DNA of 64,000 bases from Ceriagrion tenellum (lineage: Eukaryota; Arthropoda; Insecta; Odonata; Coenagrionidae): the NCBI GenBank assembly GCA_963169105.1, contig OY720636.1, positions 135,957,747-136,021,746 on the forward strand, given 5' to 3'. Made by a program: the position numbers and the translations under genes. Positions 36,201 to 47,560 of this stretch are shown here, piece after piece; the first letter of the stretch is position 1, and every line of letters starts with the position of its first letter. Under the pieces are notes generated by a model. That model had not been told where the DNA came from. It did not search any database and was given only the letters and a program-made list of their open reading frames with translations.

Positions 36201-37080
36201 CTTTAATTATGTTATCTGTGGATTCGTGAAACCAAACAAAATTAAGAACCAAAATTTGTTTCTTTGTAATTTCTGAATTGATAAAAATAATAAAAATAGC
36301 GGTACTTTGAGTTCCTTTTTCCACCATTACCTCATTATTTTCATTGGATAGATATTTCACGAAAACGTCCACCCAGAAACATTGCAGCTATATAGCATGA
36401 ATAAATCTTTAAGCATGAGTATGAATTAAAGTTCTCTTACCCCATGTTAATGGCCCCTTTTAGCATCATTTAGCGCCGCATTAATGTGTAATTCTCTCGC
36501 GTTAATCTTACCAGCATCATCAACCATATGAATTTTTCAAGCGCCCCTCACTGAATAATAATTCTTTAAAATTTCCTTAAAAAACTGCCATCTTGGCGAC
36601 ATTTTATATTATTTATTTTACTTTTTGCTCTTTGCTTTGACCACGCCCTTAAAAACTTTGGTTTACGAGTTCATTATATCAGATGGATGCGCAAAATAAA
36701 AAGTAAAATAAAAAGACTCTATGGCTCTATCCATATGGTAAACTATTTTTTTTGCGGATCTTATTGGACTTAGTACTGATTTTGATTTTCACTGACAGCT
36801 ATTGTGTTCTTTATGGCATAAGTAGCGTTTCCTTTGAATGAGGCTTGAGGACAAGACAGTGTTTTAAATTAGGATCAACCGAAATGCATTCCATATCAAG
36901 AAGTTCCTGTATGCCATTAATAAGCCTTGAAGATACATACATTAATTTCAAAAACACTCTAACTAATTAAACTATGAGAGAGACGCGAGCATAATTTGTG
37001 GTTTGATGTGAATTTGGAAGGAAAATAGTTTTTTTTTTAACTTTTTTATTTATACCGTAAATGTTTCACATCCTTATAAC
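33245..37080. other. AT-rich stretch without recognised genes
   Basis: Only short frames (up to about 68 aa) with random composition. No terminal repeats or structured RNA noticed. Confidence 0.5.
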
Positions 37081-37960
37081 ATGATTCAAAATCGTTCAGC
37101 TCAAATTTTTCCCGGAAAAAATATATATTTTAAGCATTCCTTTTTCTCCCCCTCTGAGGATATACCGAATTCACAAAAGCAATTACCTCGCATTCTCGTG
37201 TCAATGGCCGCGGATATCCAATATCCCTTCGTTCCTTTCCACTCTCCTATCGGAGTAAAATTCTCGCTTGCCGATGTGCGGCCCACATCAAAGTTTGATA
37301 AATCGCTCATCAAGTTAATCCCGACATCAGGTGTCGCCCCGCCCCTACCCCCTCTCCCACTCCCTCAAATCCCCCCTCCCATCCTCATCGCGAGGAGGAG
37401 TACGTGAAGCGCTTCCTAAATTTTTACGAGCGCTCCTCCACACCATGCACGCTCTCTGCTTCCAACCGTCCGATCCGAAGGGAAAAGATGTTCCACATCA
37501 GAGAGGGGAGAGCGGAGGGTGTACAGAAGGGGATGATGGGTGCAAGGGACGAAAAATAGGGGGTGGGTCTGAAATATCCAATCTAGAGCGATCTCCTGCA
37601 AGTGCGTATGTGAGCCGCGCACTTATCTCCCTGCGAGCACTCGCACGTACGAGATTCGGAGGAGTCGAGAGATGGGATATTGGTGGGTGAGTCGGTTGGG
37701 TGAGTGGGTTGAGGGGGAGGAGGATGAGCGGCGGCCCCGCGCTCCGTACGTACGCGGCACCCGGGGAAGGGAACCGCGCCGGACACTGATTGCCCCGTCC
37801 ACTCAGAGAAGTCGTAAATCACGGCCCTCACGCTTTTTCCGATTTATTTATTCTGTTTATTTTTCCTCCTCTCTCTCTCTCTCTTCCCACTCTCCCGTCC
37901 AGAGGATGATTGCTTAAACATTAAAGTGGATGGTGGCTCGACGCGAGAGAGAGAGAGAAA
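37081..37960. other. GC-rich, CpG-rich island
   Basis: From about 37180 composition becomes GC-rich with CpGs, CCCCTCCC runs, a GGGTGAGTNGGTTGGGTGAGTGGG-type patch near 37680-37710, then (CT)n at 37867-37882 and (GA)n at about 37943-37958. Frames of 108-119 aa on the plus strand lack domains. It could be the promoter or 5' exon of a host gene; unproven. Confidence 0.35.
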
Positions 37961-39700
37961 TCGCCGTGAGTGGACTGTGTTATGAAGTCGAGGAAAATGA
38001 AGTAAGAGATAAGATCATCCACTCTGCGGGATGATTTAGCGGAAGGCCGTAATGATTTAATTACTTTTCGTTTTTTTCTTTCCGAAGCAATATCACGCGC
38101 CTCTTAAGTACTAGAGTCGTTAACACGCGATTCTTAATTTCAGAAAATCAACGTTACCGTGCGTAGGACACGCCATGCGTGAATATATACGCATTTGCAT
38201 AATATTCTGTAAAATTGAAGACTGGAATTCAGAGCTCAAGAAATTTAAATTACATCTCTTCCTATTCCATAAATTAGATAGTGGTAGCGTTAAATTATAC
38301 TAATCGCGGTCCCCGACAACGGACCAGAAATTATTCGATTCAAATCTTGATGAAATCTTGCCTAACAATGGCGTCTAACTTTCTTGTAGTTCAATTCTGG
38401 CATATACTACTTCCTAGGAAGCTTTAGGTTTCTTAGGGAAAGAAATTGGCCTGGAAAGCTTGAAGAATACATTTATAAAATGATACGAGGTCGGGTCTCT
38501 GACTTATGAAACAATAACAGCTTTACTACTTTCTGATTCAGCGGCATTTTAATGAAAGATAGGAAACGCTTCTTTATATAATTCATTAGCCTTTCAAATT
38601 GCGTAAAACAGTCAGTAATAGAAATTAAGCGTGAATTATATCACTTTCAAAAGATAAAATTTTCAAACTTATAAATATTCAATTTTTTCCTTGTGTTATT
38701 GTCTTAATCCAGGACAGCACATAAAGTCACTCCAGGCGGAAATAAGGCACGAGGGTGGAATTGCTGTTGTAATTGGGGTTCATGTAGGAAAATCCCGAAC
38801 TTGAACTCGATCCTAAGGTCATGAGGATTAATAGCCGTTAGCGATGAAATCTTTAACTCCCGATCGATTACAATTATTAAGCTTCACTGGTTTCGGCTCC
38901 CAGCCTTACGATAGTGAAATAAAATGATTGAAGTTGTAGAGAAATGACCATTTCGACAAAGCTCGTAATCAAAAAACTTTTACTACGTCCATTATTTGTA
39001 CCACGTACCACTCATCATAACGCCCAACTGAGAAACGATTAAACAGGTCCAAATTTTTAGCAAATAGCTAGAGACATGAAATAGAATGTTCATTATTGTT
39101 TGGGAAAAGGTACAAGCTTTTTTCTCGCGGACGATATTGAGTTAGAGATAGAAGTTTATCCATCCATTTTTGATATATTAGAATTAATCTCTAAATAGAT
39201 TATTTTGAGTCAAAAGATCAACAAACTCTTAATCACTCTTCTGCATTATAAAGCATAATAATTCGCACTTTTCTACAGAATTTTATTATATCTACAGCAT
39301 TTCACCGATTAACGGCATTATCAAATATAGAGAATTTTTTTCTTATTTTCGATTATTAGCGAGATTCACTTTCTAATTGGCAACCTTTTCGGCTTCAACA
39401 ACCTTTGATCTACGTTCCCCTGCCTATCTCAATCCTACCCAAAAGTAGGCATTTATTCTCCACCTCCCCTCCGTATTTATCAAAAACGATAAACGGAAGC
39501 AAACGAACATTCGGTACCTGAAATTGTTGCACACCGTTGAATGGCATTGTACTTACAAATATTGCATACAAGTACAAAATATTTTAACTGATCATGCTTC
39601 CAAATGTAAAGTATTCCTACAAAGTGTAACCTGCCAGTCAAGTTCCTTCAGTACTCATTTCACTGAAAGCATTTTACTCCAGCGTTAGCTGACATAACGG
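37961..39700. other. AT-rich stretch without recognised genes
   Basis: No frame, repeat or RNA that I can support. Confidence 0.5.
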
Positions 39701-40580
39701 TGGTTTGAGACAGCCATTAGGGAGCATCTCGACGATCCCCATGAGCGAGAGAGGAGAGGGACAATAGCACACCCTACCTCCGTCCAGTTCAATTACAAGG
39801 CCCGCTCTTGCGTCCGACCTGTTTGTTTGTCTCGGACGATGGCCAAGGGCTTAAGGTTCCCTCACGTGGAGAAGGATATACCCTATCCCTTTGGAAGAGG
39901 AGAGGGGAATAGAACCTGGAGGCTTCGCTAAGCGCTCCTGTGGGATGACGCTTGGGTGCAAGAGCGGAGGGGCCTGGGAAGAAGTACCCTTGCGAGGCCC
40001 TGGGAGGCCACCGGAAAGGGTAAACTAGGGATAGGAGGGGAGTAAAGAGCCCTCCCCTTCCCTCAGGGTAGGGGAGAATAAGGTTTTTTTTCATGTATCC
40101 CTTCCATGTTTATGTGCGTGTCCTGCGAACGTAATTGCTTGTGTACACGAGTTCTTTTTTTGAGCTAACCGATGCGCATTAGCGAAAGCTGTTTTTGCCC
40201 GCTTCAGTCACCCCACTGCCAATGTCCTTCCGAATCCCCCGTCGCCATCATCCCTCCCGACCAATCCTTAGTCTCCCTCGTGATGACACTCGCTATTCTC
40301 TCTCCCTCTCTTCATTCCTCCTCGTTGTCCCTTTTTCCCCGATTCGGCCTCCCTCCGCTCCTCCCTCGCTCCCCCCATTCTCCCTCTCCCCACCGTCTTC
40401 ATCCCCACCCCGCTCGTCCATTTTTCCCGTCTCTTTCATCTTCTCCAATCCCCAAAATACCTTTCTCCTCCCGCTCCGTAGTCGAGAACCCTTAGGGGAC
40501 GGGGTGTGCGATAGCCAAGAGCCGCAGGTATTTCGCTCAGATATCTCTCGTTGGAAAAAAAGTTCTCTCTCTTAGTCATT
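39701..40580. other. GC-rich island with strand-switching pyrimidine skew
   Basis: 39.72-40.08 kb is G/A-rich and 40.20-40.50 kb strongly C/T-rich on the plus strand (CTCCCTC-type runs). Frames of 101-126 aa result from the skew and have no domains. The layout resembles the islands at 14.3 and 22.5 kb. Confidence 0.35.
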
Positions 40581-41698
40581 CGAAAGAGATTTTCATCAAA
40601 GGCTATGGTCTATTGACACTCGTGACACTAATGACAAAAGCTTTTAGCCTCTCGACACACATATTTTTGCCATGTCTCATCATGGAATATTTACTTTTCC
40701 GTTAAATATTTTTAAAGCTAAATGCACACAAAAAAATGACGGGAGAACAACTTGGAGTATGAAGTGACATTGTGTTTCTCAAGATATGTTCACCATATCT
40801 CCTCAAATATTTAAAATGAAAGTTTAAGGAAATTTATTCAATTGATCCGATGGTGATAAATATTTGATTTATCATTATTTCACAGCTTTTTTTAAATATG
40901 CAGCTATTTTCCATTTGAATAACATTCTTATGCTAACATACCGTTACAAATTTCGGAGAAAGTATGAAATAAGCTACAAATGAATTGTTCGTAAAATAAT
41001 TCTTTGTTAAATTATGGCTATTAAATTCTATTATTATTAAAAAATAAAATTTCATCAATGAGCAGATCATCATGATTCATTGTATCGTCGTGGCATTAAA
41101 TTATGTGTTGGTATTTACAAATTCCTCGCTGAAATCAACGCTTGCGTTGCTCTTCGTCATAGCAAAATAATGAGCAGATGTAAATGGAGTGAAGAGAAAT
41201 GTACTGGGCGGTTTGTGCATTTTAGGGATCGCATTTGGATTTTAAGGCGCGCACCACAACGTGGGTGAGGAGTAAAGGAGATCCTTGGGAGGGGAGGGGC
41301 ACGGGAGGGGAAAGCCGGGCATTAGCTGTGATTAAGCCGGGGCCAGTTCAAAGTCGTTTGCCTAATGACTGTTGAAAAGCCGCACCCGAGCACTGCATCA
41401 GATCCGGTGAAAGAAGCGTGAGTCACTTTTTTTTAGATTTCGCAATCCTGAGTACGACGGACAATTTCTTGAAGGTGGTTTTATCGCAGCCGTATCCCAT
41501 ATATTTTAGTCCCACTAATGGAAAGTATCATTTAATGTAAGTATCCATGTCATCTGTCATTTATTCTACAATCGTTTCGGATAAACATTTTTCACTGAAT
41601 TATTTCCAGGCACAGCAAAAAGGACGCATCAGGTACATTGATTTCAAATTCATGATAAATTATGCAATTTAAGAGGGTAACAACAGTTAACGATATCA
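40581..41698. other. Mostly AT-rich, with a GC-rich patch at 41.25-41.42 kb
   Basis: Includes a G-rich patch (GGGAGGGGAGGGGCACGGGAGG, about 41287-41308) and a 62-aa frame, neither assignable. It ends at the TTAA target of the piggyBac-like element. Confidence 0.4.
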
Positions 41699-41831
41699 TT
41701 AACCCATTTATGCCCAGAACTTTTTTTTTCCTAATTTTCTGTTCAAACTCACGGATCTTCGAAAGCAGGTCTCCTGAACATGCCTGATATGATTTTTTTT
41801 ACGATACGACATCTGGTTGCGTAGCAATGGG

Positions 41832-41858
41832 GTGGGCATCAAAATGCCCTTTGGGCAT
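41832..41858 (+). promoter_or_regulatory. piggyBac subterminal palindromic repeat, left
   Basis: GGGCATCAAAATGCCC is a perfect 6-bp palindrome around CAAA, followed by TTTGGGCAT. The same 27-base string recurs at 44632-44658 and, inverted, at 44285-44310. Subterminal repeats of this kind are usual transposase-binding sites. Confidence 0.6.
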
Positions 41859-42151
41859 GAACCCGTGGTAAGTACCAAATGGTAAGCTTTTTTATTTTTT
41901 CATTTTATTTTTTTAAATATTGCATAATTATCTTAATTGAATGAGATTACCTATGCATTTATAATTTTTCTCCTTTAATAACATTTTTTTCAGATTCACA
42001 ATGTTCTCGCCGGAATTAATAAAAAATTTATCACAATCTATATTTTTTGACTCATGGAATGCAAATAAGAATCGGTGAGTGAAATATAAAAACATTCCCC
42101 TTATGTATAAAGCTTTATTCATAAAAGTATCAATGTTATTCATGTTTAAGT

Positions 42152-44483
42152 TCACAAAGCATGAAATTTAGCAAAACAATGGGTATGAAGAGGAATTTCA
42201 CATTTTTGGCAGGCGATTGGGGTTTTGTTCTTTTTGCAGAATGCACATCTTCGCCGGGGCTTACCAGTCACAAGAATATGCCCACCGTGCGTCATTCGTG
42301 CGGGCTTGGCTATCTTATCACAGTAGCGAATGGGTCCAGGAACAATACCTGCGGTACCATACTTTTGCAGAAGTGCCTGGACGCATGCACGCCGGAAGGC
42401 TAACTGGTCCATTGCACTCAGCCCGTTTTTCCTGGCAAGCACCCAGGCATTACTCATGCATACATCAAACAACCACATAATTATTGGTACGTACCATTTC
42501 TTACCACGCACACCTATCCTGTAATTAGCGATATTGTTGTCCAACAAGTCAACTCCCCCCATGTTCTTGTTGTATTTGTATATTACATATGGCTGAGTAA
42601 TGAGTATCTTTTTCCTCTCTCTGATGGAGTAACACTGAGCCTGGCGCTCAGGTTGTACCCCATATTCATTAGACAATGCATACACAACATTGTTGTCTAC
42701 CCAAGCAACAGCAACAATTCCCTTGTTACTTTCTACATACGACTCAACTGATCCTCTCTCTCTTTTCCGCATTACGTTTTTACTAGAAATTGGGCATTTT
42801 GCCAATCTATTTATTCTTACCGTGCCGGTCCCACTCATTCCTTTAGCAGACAAGGAGCAAAGGAGTTTGGTATTAGTGAAAAAATTATCGAAGTAGAATG
42901 AAAATTTGACTCCCGGGAATGAAGCCATTATAGAGTCACAGAAATTCATCACCACTGATTCCCCAACACCCTGATCAGAAGGACGCTCTCTATTTTCTTC
43001 ACGGCCTTGGTACAGTTCTACCTCAACACAGTAGCCATTGGTTTGTGCCATTACCCACGCTTTGAATCCAAAACGCACAGGTTTAAGTCTAAGAAACTGC
43101 TTACATCCATGTCTGCCAAAGTAGGGAATCATTGATTCATCTACTGATAGGTTTTTGTCATCAGGAGCATTGACTATGAAGCGCTTGTTCAGCATGTCTA
43201 GCAAGGGCCTTACTTTTCCCATTTTATCACCTGATGGCAGATTCTCATTGTTGCAAACATGTATAAACCTCAGAATTTCCTCGAAGCGGTTTCGACGCAT
43301 TGCCTTAGACACAAGTACATTATGAACATCCTCGGCACTTTCCCAAAACATACGCCTACGGGGCAAAGGGACGCAACCGCTAAGGAACAAGATTCCTAGA
43401 AAAGTGTACATTTCCTCCAATGATAGGTGGAAGTTTGGATGATTTGATTGAGTGGCATACATTACAGAAAATTTAACAATTTCAGAAATAATTTCTTCAT
43501 TCAAAAATATTTGAAGAAACTCTAAGGGGTGATTTTCATTGGTAAGATTAGAGGCATCCGGATGATTTACACTGGTGCTGTTTGCCTGTTGGATGGGAAC
43601 GCACAAGTAACCTTTTCTCCAGCTCAAGTCTAAGGAAACCTTATGCGGTCCTCTTTTCCTTTTCGCAGGTTGCACATCTGGGTGAGATGATTCAGGACTT
43701 TCAGCATTTTTTTCGAAGTTCCCTGATCGAAACTCGGCTGTGGCGCGAAGCTGACAGGAAGGCAGGGAATCTGGATTGTTGCACATTTCATCTCCTGAGT
43801 CCTCATCCGATGCATTATTGTCAGGTGGCTCTATATATATATATCAGCAGAATCACCACCAACATCCTCATCCAAGGCATTCTCCAGATACTCTATCACC
43901 TCTGCCAGGGATAGGTATTTTGTACTGTAACAAATGAAGGGTTATGAAAATAGAATATCAATAAAAAATTATAAAGTATAACATATCACGTATTATTCAG
44001 TCAAATAAATGTCCATATGCACCCCTGTAGTAATGTTTCAATGCATGTGCTGATATGTGATTGATGACTAAACTTACCATTTTTCATTACATTGGGTAAA
44101 ATATAAATAAATGACGGAAGGAAAATATTCCATGAATGACACTTAATCAATGTCCAACTGCGTATAAAACCGTGCCTAATTAGCTTAGATTAACTAATAT
44201 CATATGACTTTGTGGAGACAAAGTAGGCACAATTGTACGGATAAACTCAGTCGATGGATAATCAAAATCTTTAGTATAGGCATGTGCCCAAAGGGCATTT
44301 TGATGCCCACTTTCAGTTTCCCTCGTAATAAAAAAATAATAAGCATATGTCATCAAAAACTAATGGCACATGAATTGACATAGGTGCTTACCGAAAATAA
44401 TCCATAAAAGATTAATAACTATACTGACTAGGATTAAGAAATACATACCCTCTATGCGGAGCGTGCGATGATCGCGAAGCCAT
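42152..44483 (-). CDS. piggyBac-like transposase (DDE_Tnp_1_7), two predicted exons, likely frameshifted in a TA repeat
   Basis: The uninterrupted frame 43786-42152 encodes 544 aa. It has the DDE_Tnp_1_7 fold wording with catalytic Asp candidates in LSVDESMIPYFGRH, in FSFYFDNFFTN, and two in NMGGVDLLDNN. A C-terminal cysteine-rich domain follows (RRCAFCKKNKTPIACQKCEIP, ending HTHCFAKFH), which binds the terminal repeats in this family. Upstream in the minus direction the frame continues into an acidic N-terminus (EYLENALDEDVGGDSAD), but the two parts are out of phase across a TA run at 43832-43844. One TA unit fewer would put them in phase. A strong acceptor (TTTGTTACAG, exon 2 from 43924) and a donor (GG|GTATGT) after an ATG at 44483 predict exon 1 at 44449-44483 and a 524-nt intron, in frame. 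Either this copy is freshly broken or translation starts at 43786. Confidence 0.85.
43832..43844. repeat. TA microsatellite interrupting the transposase frame
   Basis: The run (TA)6 lies inside the coding part of the piggyBac transposase and puts a TAG in frame immediately after it on the minus strand. The codons on both sides are acidic and typical of the family's N-terminus, so slippage by one unit is the simplest explanation. A sequencing or assembly indel is possible. Confidence 0.7.
44285..44310 (-). promoter_or_regulatory. piggyBac subterminal palindromic repeat, inner right (inverted)
   Basis: ATGCCCAAA-type string in the opposite orientation to the other two copies, lying in the predicted intron about 350 bp inside the right end. 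The palindrome GGGCATTTTGATGCCC is kept. Confidence 0.6.
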
Positions 44484-44631
44484 GATGATTTCAGTGCTCG
44501 ATTGTGCCGCCGGTGGGTGCAATGCTTGACTGAGTCTTGTCTGAACATGTCAAGCAGACATTCTATGTTGCAAACGATACAAAAACACACGCGTGGCGCC
44601 AAACAGGTGAGCGAGGCTACATTGTAATCGG

Positions 44632-44658
44632 GTGGGCATCAAAATGCCCTTTGGGCAT
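44632..44658 (+). promoter_or_regulatory. piggyBac subterminal palindromic repeat, outer right
   Basis: Same 27 bases as the left copy and in the same orientation. It overlaps the right 13-bp terminal repeat, while the left copy lies about 117 bp inside its end, so the two ends are asymmetric. Confidence 0.6.
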
Positions 44659-44934
44659 AAATGGGTTAAAATAGCCACATCAACATGCAACGCCTTCATA
44701 TGTATTCAAAGAAAAGATTGGAGCGCTGTTTGTTTATACCATCAATAAAATCCCTACTCAACACTTAGATGTATTAACTTAAAAGTTTATGAATGCTGAA
44801 TTACAATGGACTATAGTGAAAATAATACCCCTAAGTGGCCCACCCAGAAAAAACTATACATTGATCTCCCCTCGGCAAAATTCACCAATATATTCCGCTA
44901 ACACCAAACATGACTGCTTCGTGTTTCCACCAAC

Positions 44935-45240
44935 CAATCAATAAAATTGAAAACTTTATCAACTCGGCGTTGCAATGCTGATATTCTATTTTTGTTTAAA
45001 TTGTTAAATGATTATATAACATGTCCAACTTTACTGCAGGCAATTCAATTTAGAATCCCAAAATGTCATTCCCGGAATAATGAGTTATTTTACCAGGGAT
45101 TTTTTGGTACAAACTACTTATACCATAGTCCCCTTGCAAGAATGATGCGTGAAGTTAATGAATTACCATATGAGATAGATTTATTTAATGTGAATGTTTT
45201 AAAGTTAAAAAGGAATCTACTGAACTGTAATAATTTATAA
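44935..45240 (+). pseudogene. Non-LTR retrotransposon, ORF2 C-terminus (5'-truncated)
   Basis: The frame gives LKTLSTRRCNADILFLFKLL, then FRIPKCHSRNNELFY, then TNYLYHSPLARMMREVNE and DIDLFN-like text to a stop at 45240. This is the end of many arthropod LINE ORF2 proteins (pattern L-SRR...D..FL.K.LN.......LL..I.F..P...TR). The domain after reverse transcriptase is recognisable, while everything upstream is missing within about 300 bp of the piggyBac. The following AT-rich 200 bp, ending AATAAATGAATTC near 45427, may be its 3' UTR. Clade is uncertain (Jockey/CR1-like). Confidence 0.75.
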
Positions 45241-45520
45241 GACTGATGTACTAATCATTTTTATATCTGTTTTTTTTTAATTTTGGAATTGGATATTATG
45301 TAACTTGTTTTATTTTTCATATTTTGTAAAATTATTCTCTGTCAACTACAGTACTTTATAATGTAACGTAATCTTATATTTTTATATAACTGGGTAACTG
45401 CCCGTTCGTGTACATTTGTTATGTGCAATAAATGAATTCGTGCTTCAATTATTACACGTTTACATACGAACGAAGATTAAACTAGGCTTTTTGCATAAAA
45501 TTGTTCTTTTCTTTTCAGAT
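45241..45520. other. AT-rich tail, possibly the LINE 3' UTR
   Basis: Follows the ORF2 stop and contains AATAAA at about 45427-45432. No poly-A tail or clear end could be fixed. Confidence 0.35.
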
Positions 45521-46040
45521 TTGTGTCTGACCCCTCAGGACGTGAATTTTCTCCACGATTTTTAAAATGTAAAATGAACTGTACATCGTTTTGTCTCTCC
45601 TTTGCCGGCACGCCCGAGTTTCCCCACAAAGAACTATCTCAGTATGGCGAAAAGGTATTCTCCGTACCCTGGTCACGTCCATTCAATAGCCTTCGCTTTT
45701 TCTTTGTTTGCTAATGAAGATCTCGCCACCGTCCATACGAGAGGTTGCTTACTGATGCTGCAATCCTCATTCGAGCAGAGCATAAGAACAGCCAACCACG
45801 TAGAACAACAAAGACAAGGTTTTCTCGCAAGTAGAGCAGAGAATAGGCGAAGCAACATTAGGCGCCGAGGCAGGGTGGTGGAATACACAGAGAGGAGATT
45901 AAACAAGGCACGACATTGTGGCGCTCATCAATTTTCAGAATTTGTTCCACACCCCTGGCTATGTTACACGAGAAACGACCTTCCTCCCCCCACCCTTACA
46001 TGTGCCCCCTCCACCATTAGTGACAAAAGGATTAATTAAC
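45521..46040. other. GC-richer island with a 145-aa plus-strand frame
   Basis: The frame 45602-46039 has an Arg/Gln-rich middle (EQQRQGFLASRAENRRSNIR) and no domain. A 77-aa minus-strand frame overlaps it. Composition alone can explain the length. It could be a host exon, but no splice-linked partner is visible. Confidence 0.25.
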
Positions 46041-47250
46041 TGATTTTCCCGTGTTTTTGCCTCCCGCGTTAATTGGAGTAAACAGTGGAACAAATCGCTC
46101 GGTTGGCGCTAAATACGTGGATTCATTACATTTTTCCCTCAAATCTCGTGAGTTGCTTTTTTTATTTTCCTCACGTCCTCAAAAGGATTTTATTTATATT
46201 ACATTAATAGTGGTTTGATTGTCAAAAGCGTTACCTTCCACAGCCTGGTATAATTTTCTCTCTCATTACATAATTGGGCATTCTTTTTAACACGAAGCCT
46301 CAGAGAAAGTGGGTGCAGATTAAATAAAGCTTGTTTCGCTATCAAAACAATGAATCAAACGAACTTGAGAACATTTGTCACTTACATTTAATTAGCTGCA
46401 ATAATAAGGCAAGCTACGAACCGGATGATATGTAGATAAACGGTCAATGTGTATTTATTATAATTTAAATAATTGCCTCTCAATTTCTTCAATAAATCAG
46501 ATGATTCATCGGTGAATTTTATAAATGATGTCAAAATTAGTTCATTTGCCTCATTTCATGTTTACGACCCGTGACGATGAAAGGAATTAGGGAATTTGGA
46601 ATGAATATTGTATCTTAATAAATAAGTTTGGTAAAATATCTAGAAATGAATGAAAATACCTGCTTCCATAAATGGAAATTCGATATTACAGAAATCAACA
46701 TTTAAGGTATTAAGGGTATTTAGCATTAGGTGTATTGTGACTATAGGATATAGTGTAAAATAGAGTATTTGAAAAGTCAAATCGCCGCAAAGTATTTGTA
46801 GCCACTTCTTTTATTAGCGGTTATCTTGAAAATAACATTTTCCGGGGGAATTTATTAGAAATGGGTAGTATATGAAGCTAGAGAGTCTTTATTTACTTAC
46901 ACTATCAACGAACATTATCGCAAGTCTTTATGACATTCCCGATTTCAATACCTTCGTATAAAAACTTGATGTGATTTGAAAAATATACTATTTTATACAA
47001 ACCAATTCGTAAGCCATGGCTTCAAAACTTTGTATTATGAATGATCACATTCAATTACCATCAACAAATGTGTAAATTAGGCGGTAGAGAGAAAATCTTT
47101 ATTCTGTTATAGTATGAATCAATCTCATCCAGTTTATGGGAAAACATTCCATCAATTTTTTTCAAGATTTTCTATTTTTCCCCTGTCATCAATCGTGTTG
47201 TTTCTTTATTTAGTTCGGGATTTACTCTTTTCTTTTCACATTTATTTTCC
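46041..47250. other. AT-rich stretch without recognised genes
   Basis: No frame or repeat to report. Confidence 0.5.
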
Positions 47251-47560
47251 ATTGTCATTAAGATGCCATTTCATGGGGGGTTCTCAAGAGCGAGCGATAA
47301 ACACCCGGAGCGCATTCCTACAGCAGCAGCGGCGGCGGCTGTTGGCGGTGTCCCAGGGACGCGAGGAATGCGGTCCAGGACGACGCCGACCGATGCCAAG
47401 CAGTCCCGTCACGACCGGAATGTTTTCTCGGCTCTGGAGCGGAGGTATCCATTATGATCGCCATTCGTCTCTCTATCCAGCCAATTACAGCTGTCAACCG
47501 ACCGACAGATCGAGTAACAGGTTATTCTAGACCCGGAATTTAGTTGGATGCCAGCTAAAT
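47251..47560. other. GC-rich island with CAG/CGG triplets
   Basis: CAGCAGCAGCGGCGGCGGCT at about 47321-47340 lies in a short GC-rich block. A 138-aa frame begins in AT-rich sequence at 47114 and runs through it. Triplet runs of this kind occur in insect regulatory-protein exons and in 5' UTRs, but no domain supports either. Confidence 0.3.

Larger units (their letters stand above)
41703..44665 (-). mobile_element. piggyBac-like transposon, full length
   Basis: The element lies between two TTAA sites (41699-41702 and 44666-44669), the piggyBac target. Its ends are perfect 13-bp inverted repeats, CCCATTTATGCCC at 41703-41715 and its complement at 44653-44665. Subterminal copies of GTGGGCATCAAAATGCCC-TTTGGGCAT lie near both ends. 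It encodes one transposase on the minus strand. The matching ends and long open frame show a fairly young insertion. Confidence 0.93.

Noticed and set aside
42161..42896. Plus-strand frames of 64-87 aa
   Set aside because: They are antisense to the well-supported piggyBac transposase.
45602..46039. 145-aa plus-strand frame as a host gene
   Set aside because: No domain, GC-rich context and overlapping antisense frame; kept only as part of an unassigned island.
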